Shown one piece after another: positions 1 to 9,376 of a stretch of DNA of 64,000 bases. The position numbers were made by a program, and so were the translations under genes. The stretch is taken from contig WQUA01000002.1 of assembly GCA_009786025.1 (NCBI GenBank), forward strand, positions 5,529 to 69,528, written 5' to 3'. Position 1 is the stretch's first letter. Every line of letters begins with the position of its first letter. Under the pieces are notes generated by a model that had not been told where the DNA came from, searched no databases, and saw nothing but the letters and a program-made list of their open reading frames with translations. The DNA comes from Pseudomonadota bacterium (lineage in GTDB: Bacteria; Pseudomonadota; Gammaproteobacteria; Burkholderiales; Casimicrobiaceae).

Positions 1-888
1 TTTGCCTGACTGTCTGTTTGCCGCATTTCATTGAGCGAGGTGTCTTCCGCCGATTCGTCGATGGGTTCGCCGCTCAGGATGGAATACATACGCTGGATGG
101 TGCTGATGCATACCTGCGCGTGAGAATCAATGTTGCTGGAAGCCAGGCGCTGCACGTTGTAAAGCTCGGTGAACTTGCGCGCGTCATCCGGCGGCGTGTA
201 GGCCATGAATTCCTGATGCGCCTGTTTGCCGAGGTTGCGCGTATCGACCAGGAACAGAATGCGGCAGGCACCGCCGAATTTGAGCAGGCGATAGACGGAA
301 GTGATGGCGGTAAACGTTTTGCCCGAACCGGTCGCCATGTGCACGAGGGCGCGTGGCTTGTCGAGCGCCAGCGATTTTTCCAGCCCGGTGACGGCGCTGA
401 TCTGGCAGGCGCGCAGGTTTTGCACGGGCAGCGGCGGCATGTCGTGAGCCAGCCGATGCCGCAGGGTGGACGGGCAGGCCAGCCATTCGGCCAGTTGCCT
501 AGGCTTGAAGAAGTGAAAGATTTCGCGTGAGCGCGGATGTGGGTCGGCGCCGTCGGTGAAGCGAATGATTTCGCCCGTGGCCTCGAACAAAAAGCGCAGC
601 GGGGCATTGTTCTTGCGCCACTTCAGAGCTGAATAGGCGTAACGCTCCGTCTGGGCTTCGGCGACGATGAGGTTGGCGCCGGCGCTGTCTTTCTTGGCTT
701 CGATCACCCCGCAAGGCGTGCGATCCACGAACAGCACATAGTCGGCTGGCCCCGTGTCCGTGGAATACTCGCGCACAACCACGCCCTGCCCGGCGGACAG
801 GTTGAGTTGGCTCTTGTCCTGGACGACCCAGCCAGCCTGTTCGAGCTTCTGGTCGATTCTCAGGCGCGCTTTCTCTTCTGGCGTCACG
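1..888 (-). CDS. hsdR: Type I restriction endonuclease R subunit (HsdR-like), N-terminal part, runs off left edge
   Basis: Own minus-strand translation from GTG at 888: VTPEEKARLRIDQKLEQAGWVVQDKSQLNLSAGQGVVVREYSTDTGPADYVLFVDRTPCGVIEAKK...LVHMATGSGKTFTAITSVYRLLKFGGACRILFLVDTRNLGKQAHQEF; Walker A ATGSGKT and nuclease-type EAKK. Absent from the ORF track because it has no stop inside the window. Confidence 0.88.
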
Positions 889-952
889 TAGGGGCTTTTT
901 CGACGATCGCTAAAGCAAGCATTATAGCCATTCCCATAAGTTTTCTCCTTGG

Positions 953-2374
953 CTACGCTTCACTTGTCCAAGCCAGCTTGAATCCCGCCAGCGCCTCGAT
1001 CCGCGCCGTGTGGAGCGCCGCCGGAATCGTGGCTGGATCGTCGGCGTGGTTGCGGGCGATGGCGGCTGCGTCAACGCTTTGCAGAGCGTCGGCAGCGCCT
1101 TCGAGGAAACAGGCGGCGGATAGCCCGTCCCCACCCCAACCTTCCCCTTGAAGGGGGGGGAGCGTTCTTTTCTTCGCGGCTTCGCGGCTTCGCGTGAGGT
1201 GATGTTTTTCTGACCCTTGATCTCTGATCTCTGATTTCTGTTTCATCCAATCTTTGGCGCCCACATCCACGATCATCGCATCGATCAACCAGCGCAGCCG
1301 ATGAGGGCGACGCAACACATCCGCCGCCATCAGCAGCATCAGCAGGGTTTCTTCGTTCAATTCGGGCGCGCGCAAGGCTTCGCCGTGCCAGTGCGCCACC
1401 AGTTGCGCCGCGTCGCCGCAATCCACCGGCACTTTCAGCCGCGCCGACAATGCTTGCGCCAGCGGCACGCTGCGCGTTTCGTGCCCGCGATGGCTCGGCC
1501 ATTGTTGCGGCGGCGTTGCACCTTTTCCCAGATCGTGGCACAGCAGCGCATAGCGCACCGGCAACACATCGTTGCGTTGCGCGGCGAAGTCGAGCACTTG
1601 TTCGATGTGAATGCCGACGTCGATCTCAGGATGGTGTTCGGGCTTTTGCGGCACGCCGTACAGCGCCGCAACTTCCGGCATCACTTTTTCCAGCGCGCCG
1701 CAAGCGCGCAGCACTTGCAGAAAGCGCGATGGTTTTTGCGTCATCAGCGCGCGCGCCGTTTCCTGCCACAACCGCTCCGCCGCCAGCGTTGACAGTTCGT
1801 CGCTATCGGCAATGCGCTGCATCAGCGCCAGTGTTTCGTCGGCGACGGTGAAATCGAAGCGCGCCGCAAACCGCGCCACCCGCAACACCCGCAACGGGTC
1901 TTCGACGAACGCCGACGACACATGCCGCAATACGCCGCGCCGCAAATCGCTTTCACCACCGTAAGGGTCGATCAGCGCGCCGTCCGCCGTTCGCGCCATC
2001 GCGTTGATGGTCAGATCGCGGCGGCAAAGGTCTTCTTCGAGTGTCACCGACGGATCGGTGTAAAACGTGAAGCCGTGATAGCCGCGCCCGGATTTTTTCT
2101 CGGCGCGCGCCAGCGCGTATTCTTCCTTCGTTTGCGGATGCAGAAACACCGGGAAATCGCGCCCGACCGGTCGAAAACCTGCGGCCAACATCGCTTCCGG
2201 CGTTGCGCCGACCACCACATAATCGTGATCGGCGACGGTCTCTCCCAGCAGCGCATCACGCACCGCGCCGCCGACTTCATAAACGCGAGCGCTTTCCGGC
2301 AATGAAACACCCCTGCCCGCCCCCTGAAGAAGGGGGCTGCCGTTTTTCTGCCTCTTGGGAGGGATATGTGGCAT
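953..2374 (-). CDS. cca: CCA tRNA nucleotidyltransferase (multifunctional CCA protein) with repeat-derived N-terminal and internal segments
   Basis: EVGGAVRDALLGETVADHDYVVVGATPEAM, DLTINAMA, HD-domain CHDLGKG; foreign-looking segment [39 protein letters not shown] near the C-terminus. Confidence 0.93.
   Translation of the reverse strand: MPHIPPKRQKNGSPLLQGAGRGVSLPESARVYEVGGAVRDALLGETVADHDYVVVGATPEAMLAAGFRPVGRDFPVFLHPQTKEEYALARAEKKSGRGYHGFTFYTDPSVTLEEDLCRRDLTINAMARTADGALIDPYGGESDLRRGVLRHVSSAFVEDPLRVLRVARFAARFDFTVADETLALMQRIADSDELSTLAAERLWQETARALMTQKPSRFLQVLRACGALEKVMPEVAALYGVPQKPEHHPEIDVGIHIEQVLDFAAQRNDVLPVRYALLCHDLGKGATPPQQWPSHRGHETRSVPLAQALSARLKVPVDCGDAAQLVAHWHGEALRAPELNEETLLMLLMAADVLRRPHRLRWLIDAMIVDVGAKDWMKQKSEIRDQGSEKHHLTRSREAAKKRTLPPLQGEGWGGDGLSAACFLEGAADALQSVDAAAIARNHADDPATIPAALHTARIEALAGFKLAWTSEA
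1125..1243. repeat. Modular repeat cluster inside cca
   Basis: CCCCACCCCAACCTTCCCCTTGAAGGGGGGGG + TTCGCGGCTTCGCGGCTTCGCGTGAG + TGATCTCTGATCTCTGATTTCTG; same modules recur elsewhere in the window. Confidence 0.85.
2311..2342. repeat. Palindromic repeat at 5' end of cca ORF
   Basis: CCCCTGCCCGCCCCCTGAAGAAGGGGGCTG; encodes N-terminal NGSPLLQGAGRG. Confidence 0.6.
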
Positions 2375-2540
2375 GAAGGCGAACTAAGCTAAAAAATCAT
2401 TTTAACCGCAAAGAACACATAGAGTACAAAAGGGTTTCGATTTCTCCCTTACGTGCTTCTCTCCACGCTTTTGAAGGAGCAATCTGGCAACACTGGCGGG
2501 CGGCGCGGGCGGCTGTTGCAGGCAACGATGAAATAAAATT

Positions 2541-3167
2541 TTATACTGGCCACTTTCTCTGACCGATTGCAATAAAGTCGTAAGTACCTAAACCTTCATA
2601 TTTGATTTGTTCAAGCGGAACAAATTCAACACCCCGGATTCCGGCATCTACAAAACGCGTTTTGCCCATTTCCGAGCAAATGAGGCTTGCCGCACTCGAA
2701 GGAATATCTTTCACATCAAAAAGATCAAAATCAAAACCCGGTTTTATCTCTATTGAATGATCTCTTTTGTCAACAGTCAAACATTCCGGCTCAAAAAATT
2801 TTCTGGGAATTGCCGCAAATAGATCGCCGGGTATTTCTTTACCGGACCCGTCAACACAATCCAACTTCAGGATTTGTTTGAAATTATGTTTTATTCCCGA
2901 AATCGCCGTCAGAAATTTTTTACTGATAACGTAAAAATAGGGCGACCCCTGCCTTACGTCAGAAATATATTTCTCCTTGACGACAAGAATCAGTTGACCC
3001 TGAATGTCTCCTATTTGATATTTCCATCGCTTTGGCCCCGCATACCATTCGTACCGACCATGCTTTTCAAGCGCGTCAGGAGAAAACTCAGGAACCATGA
3101 TGGCAAAAAAGTCAGCATTGTCTTTTCTATTTTCAGATTGCATCAGGGTATAAAAATTTTTCTTCAT
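2541..3167 (-). CDS. Hypothetical protein, possible DUF1629/Imm43-like immunity protein
   Basis: 208 aa ORF in a locally AT-rich stretch; EWYAGPKRWKYQIGDIQGQLILVVKEKYISDVRQGSPYFYVISKKFLTAI pattern resembles DUF1629-type immunity proteins. Confidence 0.5.
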   Translation of the reverse strand: MKKNFYTLMQSENRKDNADFFAIMVPEFSPDALEKHGRYEWYAGPKRWKYQIGDIQGQLILVVKEKYISDVRQGSPYFYVISKKFLTAISGIKHNFKQILKLDCVDGSGKEIPGDLFAAIPRKFFEPECLTVDKRDHSIEIKPGFDFDLFDVKDIPSSAASLICSEMGKTRFVDAGIRGVEFVPLEQIKYEGLGTYDFIAIGQRKWPV

Positions 3168-3236
3168 GAATACCTCAATTCAATCTCGCTGACGACGCTT
3201 TCGGCAGCAAAAGGGCGAAGAGTATTTTCTTTGCGG

Positions 3237-4136
3237 TTAACTCCGCAACCAGCGCGGCGCAACGTCTTCCAGTGCCGTCGGCGTAACTCCCAATTCGATC
3301 AACGTGTTCGTTTTGCCATCGGGGCAAACGCTGTCTTTCTGCATTGAGCGCAATTGATCGCGGGTCATCAAGTGTCCCGGCAAGTGTTCGAGTAGCCAGG
3401 CCTGTAACAGCGCCAACGCTGTCGGCGTCGAGAGGATCGGGCGCGGCGATCCTGTCGTTTTCCCCAACCAGCGCAACAATTCATTGAGCCGGTAAACGCG
3501 TGGCCCGCCGAGCGGAAAGGTTTTGCCCGTTGTCGAAAAAAGAGGCAACGCGCGACAAAACGCTGCGGCGACATCGCCGACATACACCGGCTGAAAGCGC
3601 GTCCTTGCCGACGGCACCATCAGCAGCGGCGCTTGCGACAGTACGCGCGCGAATGTATTGAGGAACGTATCGTCGGGACCGAAAACAACGCTCGGCTGAA
3701 AAATCGTCCAGTGCAGTTTCGATTCGCGCACCGCCGCTTCGCCGTCGCCCTTGCTACGCAGGTAATCGCTCGGCCCGGACGAATCGGCGTTCAGCGCGCT
3801 CATGTGCAGCAGCCGCGCCACGTTCGCATCGGCACACGCCGTCACAACTTTCTGCGGCAACAGCGCATGAGCACGCGCAAATGTTTGCTTTCGTGTTTCA
3901 CGGATGATGCCGACCAGGTTGATCACCGCCGCACTTCCCGCGAACGCTGCCGTCAGTTGGGAAACGTCGTACACATCGACTTCTCGCACATCAAGGCCGG
4001 GCAGCACCCACAGCGGCCTTGTAACTTCGCGCGAACGCGTCAACAAGCGCACGGCGTATCCGGCGCGCACCAGATGCGCTGTCAATGCCCGGCCGATGTA
4101 ACCGCTGCCGCCCAACACGGTGACAATCGGCCTCAC
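3237..4136 (-). CDS. Complex I NDUFA9-like / NAD-dependent epimerase (extended SDR)
   Basis: VTVLGGSGYIGRALTAHLVRAGYAVRLLTRS Rossmann motif; HMSALNADSSGPSDYLRSKGDGEAAVRES. Confidence 0.85.
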   Translation of the reverse strand: MRPIVTVLGGSGYIGRALTAHLVRAGYAVRLLTRSREVTRPLWVLPGLDVREVDVYDVSQLTAAFAGSAAVINLVGIIRETRKQTFARAHALLPQKVVTACADANVARLLHMSALNADSSGPSDYLRSKGDGEAAVRESKLHWTIFQPSVVFGPDDTFLNTFARVLSQAPLLMVPSARTRFQPVYVGDVAAAFCRALPLFSTTGKTFPLGGPRVYRLNELLRWLGKTTGSPRPILSTPTALALLQAWLLEHLPGHLMTRDQLRSMQKDSVCPDGKTNTLIELGVTPTALEDVAPRWLRS

Positions 4137-6229
4137 GGCGCGCTCCCTTCGGTCGTCGCCTGATCCGCCGAAAGTTTATCAACCTCCGCCGTTTCGGCAT
4201 CGACAGGGCCGCGCGGAGCGGAAATCGCCTGCGTCGGCGGTGAAAATATCCACGCCAGCGCTTCCCGCAACGAAAATGTCTCCTGCCGCTGCTGGGCGTA
4301 CATTTTGGCGTTGGTCAGCACTTTCTTGACGTAATCGCGCGTTTCATCGAACGGGATGGATTCGACCCAGACATCGCCTTCCATCGCTGCGCCGCCTCTG
4401 GCTGCCGCTCTGGCGCGCCAGGCGCGCGCCCGGCCCGGCCCGGCGTTGTATGCCGCTGCCGCCAACGCCAATGATCCGTCCAACCCGTCGAGACAATGTT
4501 TAAGGTAGAACGCGCCGAAGTCGGCGTTGACGGCGGGATCGTTGAGATACTCAATGCGGTAGTCAGCCATGCCCCGCTGTTTCGCCACCCAGCGCGCCGT
4601 GCGCGGCATCAACTGCATCAGGCCAACCGCGCCGGCGCTCGACACGATGTCGGGCACAAAGCGCGACTCCTGTCGCGCCACCGCATAAAGCCAGCCCGCA
4701 TTGACGCCGTGCGCCGTGCCGGCGTTCTGAAACGCATCGGCGAACGGGCGCGGATAACGCAACGTCGGCTCAGCCGTTGTTGTCATCCGTTCGGCAGCAG
4801 CGATGGAACGATCGAACAGTCCCTGTTGCGCCATCGTCAGCGCTGCTGTACGCAATTCCGTATCGTTGAGCGTGCGCGCCAGCGCCCGCCACTCTTCCAA
4901 CATTTCGGCGCGTAAATCGAGCGCTTGCAGTTTGATGATCCGCTGCACCGCGTCGCGCTTCAAAAAATCGCGCCCCGCTTCCGGCCAGGCTGGCGCGGCA
5001 GACACCGTCCACGGCGGTATGGCGGCCGGCGGCGTCAGCCGTTCATATGCCAGCAGACCATAATACGTCGGCTGTCCGGCCAGTTGCTGGTATAGGGCCT
5101 GCGCTTGTTGTGTCGCCGCTTCGTCTTTCCGCTGTTCCAGACAACGGGCGCGCCAGTAACGCCAGATTTCGTTGTCGCGATTTGCGGCAGGCAGCGCGTC
5201 GATCGCCGCCAGCGCTGCTTCGTAATCGCCGGCCCACAGCGCCGCCCGTATCCGCCAGGGCTGTTGCGCTTCGCTGAGCGACGCCTTGCCGGCTTCACTG
5301 AAGAAACGGTGCGCGTCGGGGTGCAAGCTGCGCGCCGCCTGATACGCCAGCCGCACATTGCCATATTCCCGGTCAGCCTGCGGCCATTGATCGCGTATCG
5401 CCACCCAGGCGCGGCGCGTTTGTTCAATATCCTGACGCGCCGCATGTTCCAGCGCGTAGTACAACAACTCGCGCGCGCCTTTTTGTTTCGGCGATGGCTT
5501 GCTGTTCAGATATTTCAACGGCGCCCGCTCGGCCTGCGCGAAAGCTCTCTCATCGGCGCGCTGTGCCGCCGGCAACCGTTGCCACAACGCCCGCGCCAGC
5601 GATACGTTCGCCGCCTGCACCGCCAGCACATAACGCGCCCGCAGATCATCATCAGTCAACACTTGTTTCGCCCGCATCGCTTCGAACACCGGCTTACAGG
5701 AATCTGGCAGGCTCTTGCCGGTCAGCCATAACGCTTTCCCCGCTTCCAGCGCGCTGTCGCCGTCGCGCTGATAACGGTATTGAATGCCATAGCAAACAAG
5801 CTCGGTATCCTCTTCCGCCGGCGGATAATCCACCGCAAAGGACGGCCAGTCTTGCGCTTTCCCCAGCGCTTTCAGCCAAGCGCGTTGCAACAACGGCGCC
5901 AATGGCGTATCGGCGGCCTGCCTGAGAAAATTATGGACCGGTTCATCAAGCTGCCGCAGCGGCATTTTTTCGAGGGCGACGCGCAGCCACCAGTAATCGA
6001 CATACGGCGCCAGAATATGACCGGCCGGATTCAGCCGGTCGAACGCCGCCAGATTGCGCGCTTCATAAGCGGCTTTGCCGCCGATGATCGCAGCGTCGCC
6101 GGTCAGCGCCGGTTTATCGGCTGGCGCCGCTGTTGCCATTGCTGCCGCCAGACACCACACTGACAACGCCCATCCTGCTCTCGTCAGCCATCGTGCGCTT
6201 CTTTGCGAAAAAAATCTTTGCCGTTGCAT
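4133..6229 (-). CDS. slt: Soluble lytic murein transglycosylase
   Basis: Signal peptide; AVARQESRFVPDIVSSAGAVGLMQLMPRTARWVAKQ and AAAYNAGPGRARAW SLT motifs. Confidence 0.93.
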   Translation of the reverse strand: MQRQRFFSQRSARWLTRAGWALSVWCLAAAMATAAPADKPALTGDAAIIGGKAAYEARNLAAFDRLNPAGHILAPYVDYWWLRVALEKMPLRQLDEPVHNFLRQAADTPLAPLLQRAWLKALGKAQDWPSFAVDYPPAEEDTELVCYGIQYRYQRDGDSALEAGKALWLTGKSLPDSCKPVFEAMRAKQVLTDDDLRARYVLAVQAANVSLARALWQRLPAAQRADERAFAQAERAPLKYLNSKPSPKQKGARELLYYALEHAARQDIEQTRRAWVAIRDQWPQADREYGNVRLAYQAARSLHPDAHRFFSEAGKASLSEAQQPWRIRAALWAGDYEAALAAIDALPAANRDNEIWRYWRARCLEQRKDEAATQQAQALYQQLAGQPTYYGLLAYERLTPPAAIPPWTVSAAPAWPEAGRDFLKRDAVQRIIKLQALDLRAEMLEEWRALARTLNDTELRTAALTMAQQGLFDRSIAAAERMTTTAEPTLRYPRPFADAFQNAGTAHGVNAGWLYAVARQESRFVPDIVSSAGAVGLMQLMPRTARWVAKQRGMADYRIEYLNDPAVNADFGAFYLKHCLDGLDGSLALAAAAYNAGPGRARAWRARAAARGGAAMEGDVWVESIPFDETRDYVKKVLTNAKMYAQQRQETFSLREALAWIFSPPTQAISAPRGPVDAETAEVDKLSADQATTEGSAP

Positions 6230-6367
6230 TATTTCTACCTCATTGTCCCGGCTTTAATAACATGCCATTGCCTGAAATGCAAACTCCGATGCTGAAACCC
6301 GTCTGCGTACAGTTCTGCGCCACAACAGGTAAAATATGTTCTCGCTCAGAAAACGTACCGATTCGTA

Positions 6368-7669
6368 ATGCCCATGCCGTCCTCTTCCGTCTCGCCCGCC
6401 AAAAAACGCGCCACCCGCCGCATTGACGACAACTTCGTCGAACTGCCCGGCGTCGAAGACGAGCCGGATCACCCCGTCGAGCCGCTACTCCCCGGCAGTT
6501 GGCTGGCCGTCCTCGGCGGAGGTCAGTTGGGGATGATGTTTTGCCAGGCCGCGCAACGGTTGGGTTACCGCGTCGCGGCGATCGACCCCGACCCCGACGC
6601 GCCGATCGGCGTCGTTGCCGACATGTTGTGGACGTCGTCGTACCAAGACACGGACGTGTTGCAGGCATTAAGCGAACTGGCGCAGGCGACAACGGTTGAA
6701 TTCGAGAACGTGCCTTATGCCGCGCTGGCGCATCTGGCAATGCGAATGCCGGTGCGCCCCGCCGCCGACAGCATTGCCATCGCCCAGAGCCGCATCCAGG
6801 AAAAAATGTTTTTCGCCCGCCACGCTTTGCCAGTCGCCCCGTTTATGGTGCTGCGCGACAGCAGCGATCTTTCATTGCCGATATCGCAAGACCTGTTTCC
6901 GGGGCGCCTGAAAACCGCGCGCCTCGGTTATGACGGCAAAGGACAATGCGCAGTCGCTGCTCCCGATCAAGTCGCTCCTGCTTTCCGGCAACTCGGCAAC
7001 GTTTCCTGCGTGCTCGAACAGCAATTACAACTGGCGCGCGAGATCTCGGTGTTGATCGCCCGCGACGTGCATGGCGATATCGCATTATGGCCGATAGCTG
7101 AAAACATTCACCGCAACGGTATTCTCGACGTGACCATCGCGCCAGCGCGCGTCAGCGAAGCCATCGCGCAGAGCGCCCGCGAACATGCGCGCAGTGTTGT
7201 CGAAAACATGGGTTATCGCGGCGTGCTGTGCGTCGAATTTTTTATCGATACGCAAGATAATCTTTATCTGAACGAAATGGCGCCGCGCCCGCACAATTCC
7301 GGCCACCACACGATTGAATCGTGCATTACTTCGCAATTCGAACAGCAGGTGCGAATCACCGCTGCGCTACCGCTCGGCGATACCTCTCAGAAAATGCCGG
7401 CGGTGATGCTCAACCTGCTCGGCGATTTGTGGTTCCCCGACGACGCTTCTGACAACAGCACGCCGCGCGAACCGGACTGGAACGCGTTGCTTGCCGACAG
7501 CGGCGCATGTCAGACACACCTGCATCTGTACGGCAAAAAAGAAGCGCGCCGTGGCCGCAAAATGGGGCACATCACCTGCTGCGCCGCAACACTGGACGAC
7601 GCGTTGCAAACCGCGCGCCGCCTGCGAAAAGCGTTGCGTTTGCCGGAGCTGGACAGTCTGCGCTCATAG
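6368..7669 (+). CDS. purK: 5-(carboxyamino)imidazole ribonucleotide synthase
   Basis: LAVLGGGQLGMMFCQAAQRLGY, ARLGYDGKGQ, EMAPRPHNSGHHTIE (ATP-grasp). Confidence 0.94.
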   Translation: MPMPSSSVSPAKKRATRRIDDNFVELPGVEDEPDHPVEPLLPGSWLAVLGGGQLGMMFCQAAQRLGYRVAAIDPDPDAPIGVVADMLWTSSYQDTDVLQALSELAQATTVEFENVPYAALAHLAMRMPVRPAADSIAIAQSRIQEKMFFARHALPVAPFMVLRDSSDLSLPISQDLFPGRLKTARLGYDGKGQCAVAAPDQVAPAFRQLGNVSCVLEQQLQLAREISVLIARDVHGDIALWPIAENIHRNGILDVTIAPARVSEAIAQSAREHARSVVENMGYRGVLCVEFFIDTQDNLYLNEMAPRPHNSGHHTIESCITSQFEQQVRITAALPLGDTSQKMPAVMLNLLGDLWFPDDASDNSTPREPDWNALLADSGACQTHLHLYGKKEARRGRKMGHITCCAATLDDALQTARRLRKALRLPELDSLRS

Positions 7670-7701
7670 TCGCCGTCGGCGAAAGCGAAAAAGGAGCAAC
7701 C

Positions 7702-8241
7702 ATGAAAAAAGCCTTGGTCGTTATCGACATGCAAAACGATTTCATCGACGGCGCGCTGGGCTCGCCGCAAGCGCAAGCGATCGTGCCCAACGTGGTCGAG
7801 AAAATAAAGGCGCACCAGAAAAGCGGCAGCGCCATTCTCTTCACACGAGACACGCACCATCCGAATTATCTGCAAACCCAGGAAGGTCAAAACCTTCCCG
7901 TTCCGCACTGCCTCGAAGGTACACCGGGCTGGCAGATCGCCGAAGCCCTCGCCTCGGCGGCCCATCTTTCTTCATGCTTGATCTTCAACAAAGGCTGCTT
8001 TGGCAGCGTGGAACTGGCGCAATATCTCAGCCGCGAAGGTTACGACGAAATCGAACTGGTCGGCCTCGTTTCCTCTATTTGCGTCATCTCGAATGCGCTG
8101 CTGATCAAAGCGCACGCGCCGGAAACAAAGATCACTGTCGATGCCACCTGCACTGCCGGCGTTGCGGACGAAGATTACAAAGCGAGTCTGTGCGTGATGA
8201 AGATGTGCCACATTCATCTCCTCAATGAGGAGAGGCCATGA
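7702..8241 (+). CDS. Cysteine hydrolase, isochorismatase/nicotinamidase family
   Basis: MKKALVVIDMQNDFIDGALGS, FTRDTHHPNY, GLVSSICVISNAL; RBS AAGGAG upstream of ATG 7702. Confidence 0.88.
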   Translation: MKKALVVIDMQNDFIDGALGSPQAQAIVPNVVEKIKAHQKSGSAILFTRDTHHPNYLQTQEGQNLPVPHCLEGTPGWQIAEALASAAHLSSCLIFNKGCFGSVELAQYLSREGYDEIELVGLVSSICVISNALLIKAHAPETKITVDATCTAGVADEDYKASLCVMKMCHIHLLNEERP

Positions 8242-8723
8242 CAGGCCGCGGCGGCGACAGCCCTCTGCCGAAACATCCCGCCGTTTACTTCGCAAAACAC
8301 TGGCCGGAGTTGCAAAAACGCCGTCAATCGCCTGCACTGACAACATCGACATTGCTCGTTGTTTGCTTGTGTGCCGAATGGTGCGCCGTGTGCCGCGATT
8401 TCAAGCCGGAGTACCACGCGTTGGCGCAACAACACCCGGAAATTTTATTCGTTTACCTCGACATCGAAGATGACGAAGCATTCATCGGCGCGCTCGAACT
8501 CGACGATTTCCCAGCCCTCGCCGTTTTTCGCAGCGATGCGCTCATTCACTTCGGCGTCGTCAAGGCGAAGCGCGACAACATTGTTCGGTTATTGCGAAAA
8601 CTCACCACCTCACCGTCGCAGCCACTAACACCGCCGCCGCCGTTGTTACCGTTGTGCAATGCTGTTGTCGGAGATTGCCTCGCACAGGATGACGCGCTTC
8701 GCTTATCCGGGCTTGCCCGATAA
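8238..8723 (+). CDS. Thioredoxin-family protein, C-terminus running into a REP-like palindrome
   Basis: LLVVCLCAEWCAVCRDFKPEY (WCxxC), DDFPALAVFR cis-Pro; stop TAA lies in the palindrome GCTTATCCGGGCTTGCCCGATAAGC. Confidence 0.78.
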   Translation: MTGRGGDSPLPKHPAVYFAKHWPELQKRRQSPALTTSTLLVVCLCAEWCAVCRDFKPEYHALAQQHPEILFVYLDIEDDEAFIGALELDDFPALAVFRSDALIHFGVVKAKRDNIVRLLRKLTTSPSQPLTPPPPLLPLCNAVVGDCLAQDDALRLSGLAR

Positions 8724-8725
8724 GC
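8676..8725. repeat. REP-like palindrome GGATGACGCGCTTCGCTTATCCGGGCTTGCCCGATAAGC
   Basis: Related copies at about 17702-17732 (CCCGGAAGCGCTTCGCTTATTCGGGCTTGC) and about 60371-60404 (TCCCGGATGGCGCTTCGCTTCTCCGGGCTTGC). Confidence 0.75.
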
Positions 8726-8881
8726 ATCGCCCCGCCGCTTTTTTCGCCAGCGTGAGCGCCTTTTTGAAAAAACGCCCGATCCTCCATTCGCCGCTTCTCT
8801 CCTCTTTCGCCGATGGAGCGAAAGCCCGGCTATCGGCAGGGGGCAACCGAAAGCACTCGGCAGGAAGCAATAACCGTTCGT

Positions 8882-9172
8882 TCACGACCACGCTCCTTTT
8901 CTCTCTTCGGCCATTTCTGCGATGGTGGCCGCTCGCAGCATTTTCTGCGCTCGCTCGCTCAGCAATTTGCCGCCGATCGCCGCCCATCTCTCTGCGGTCA
9001 ACGCTGCTTTCGCAGCGGCCAGCGTTTTCTCGTGTTCTTCTTCCGGCCGTAACATCACCAGAAAAACATCGTCGGTATCGGCGCCGTATTGGTTCATGTC
9101 TTTTCCGTTTGTCGTGACAGCCAACAAATGGATGGACGGATTCGTTGCAGAAACTTCTCTCAGCATTTTCAA
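8882..9172 (-). CDS. Small hypothetical protein
   Basis: 96 aa ORF MKMLREVSATNPSIHLLAVTTNGKDMNQYGADTDDVFLVMLRPEEEHEKTL; 3 nt from the next minus-strand ORF. Confidence 0.45.
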   Translation of the reverse strand: MKMLREVSATNPSIHLLAVTTNGKDMNQYGADTDDVFLVMLRPEEEHEKTLAAAKAALTAERWAAIGGKLLSERAQKMLRAATIAEMAEERKGAWS

Positions 9173-9175
9173 TTC

Positions 9176-9376
9176 CTACGCGCTGCCGACGAGGAACAGA
9201 ATCGCTGCCATTAGCAACAGGCTGGCGACAACGCCGGTTATCGTCGCTGCGCCGACAAAGCGCAACAGATCGCGCACACCGCTTCGGCTCATCGCCGGAA
9301 AATGTTCGGGGGATGAAGCGCGTGCAGTGGCGTTGACATGGGATAAAAGGTTGACGGCAGAGGAAACGGCGGACAT
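9176..9376 (-). CDS. Small membrane protein, hypothetical
   Basis: 66 aa with one C-terminal TM segment VGAATITGVVASLLLMAAILFLVG; GGAGAA upstream of the ATG. Confidence 0.45.
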   Translation of the reverse strand: MSAVSSAVNLLSHVNATARASSPEHFPAMSRSGVRDLLRFVGAATITGVVASLLLMAAILFLVGSA

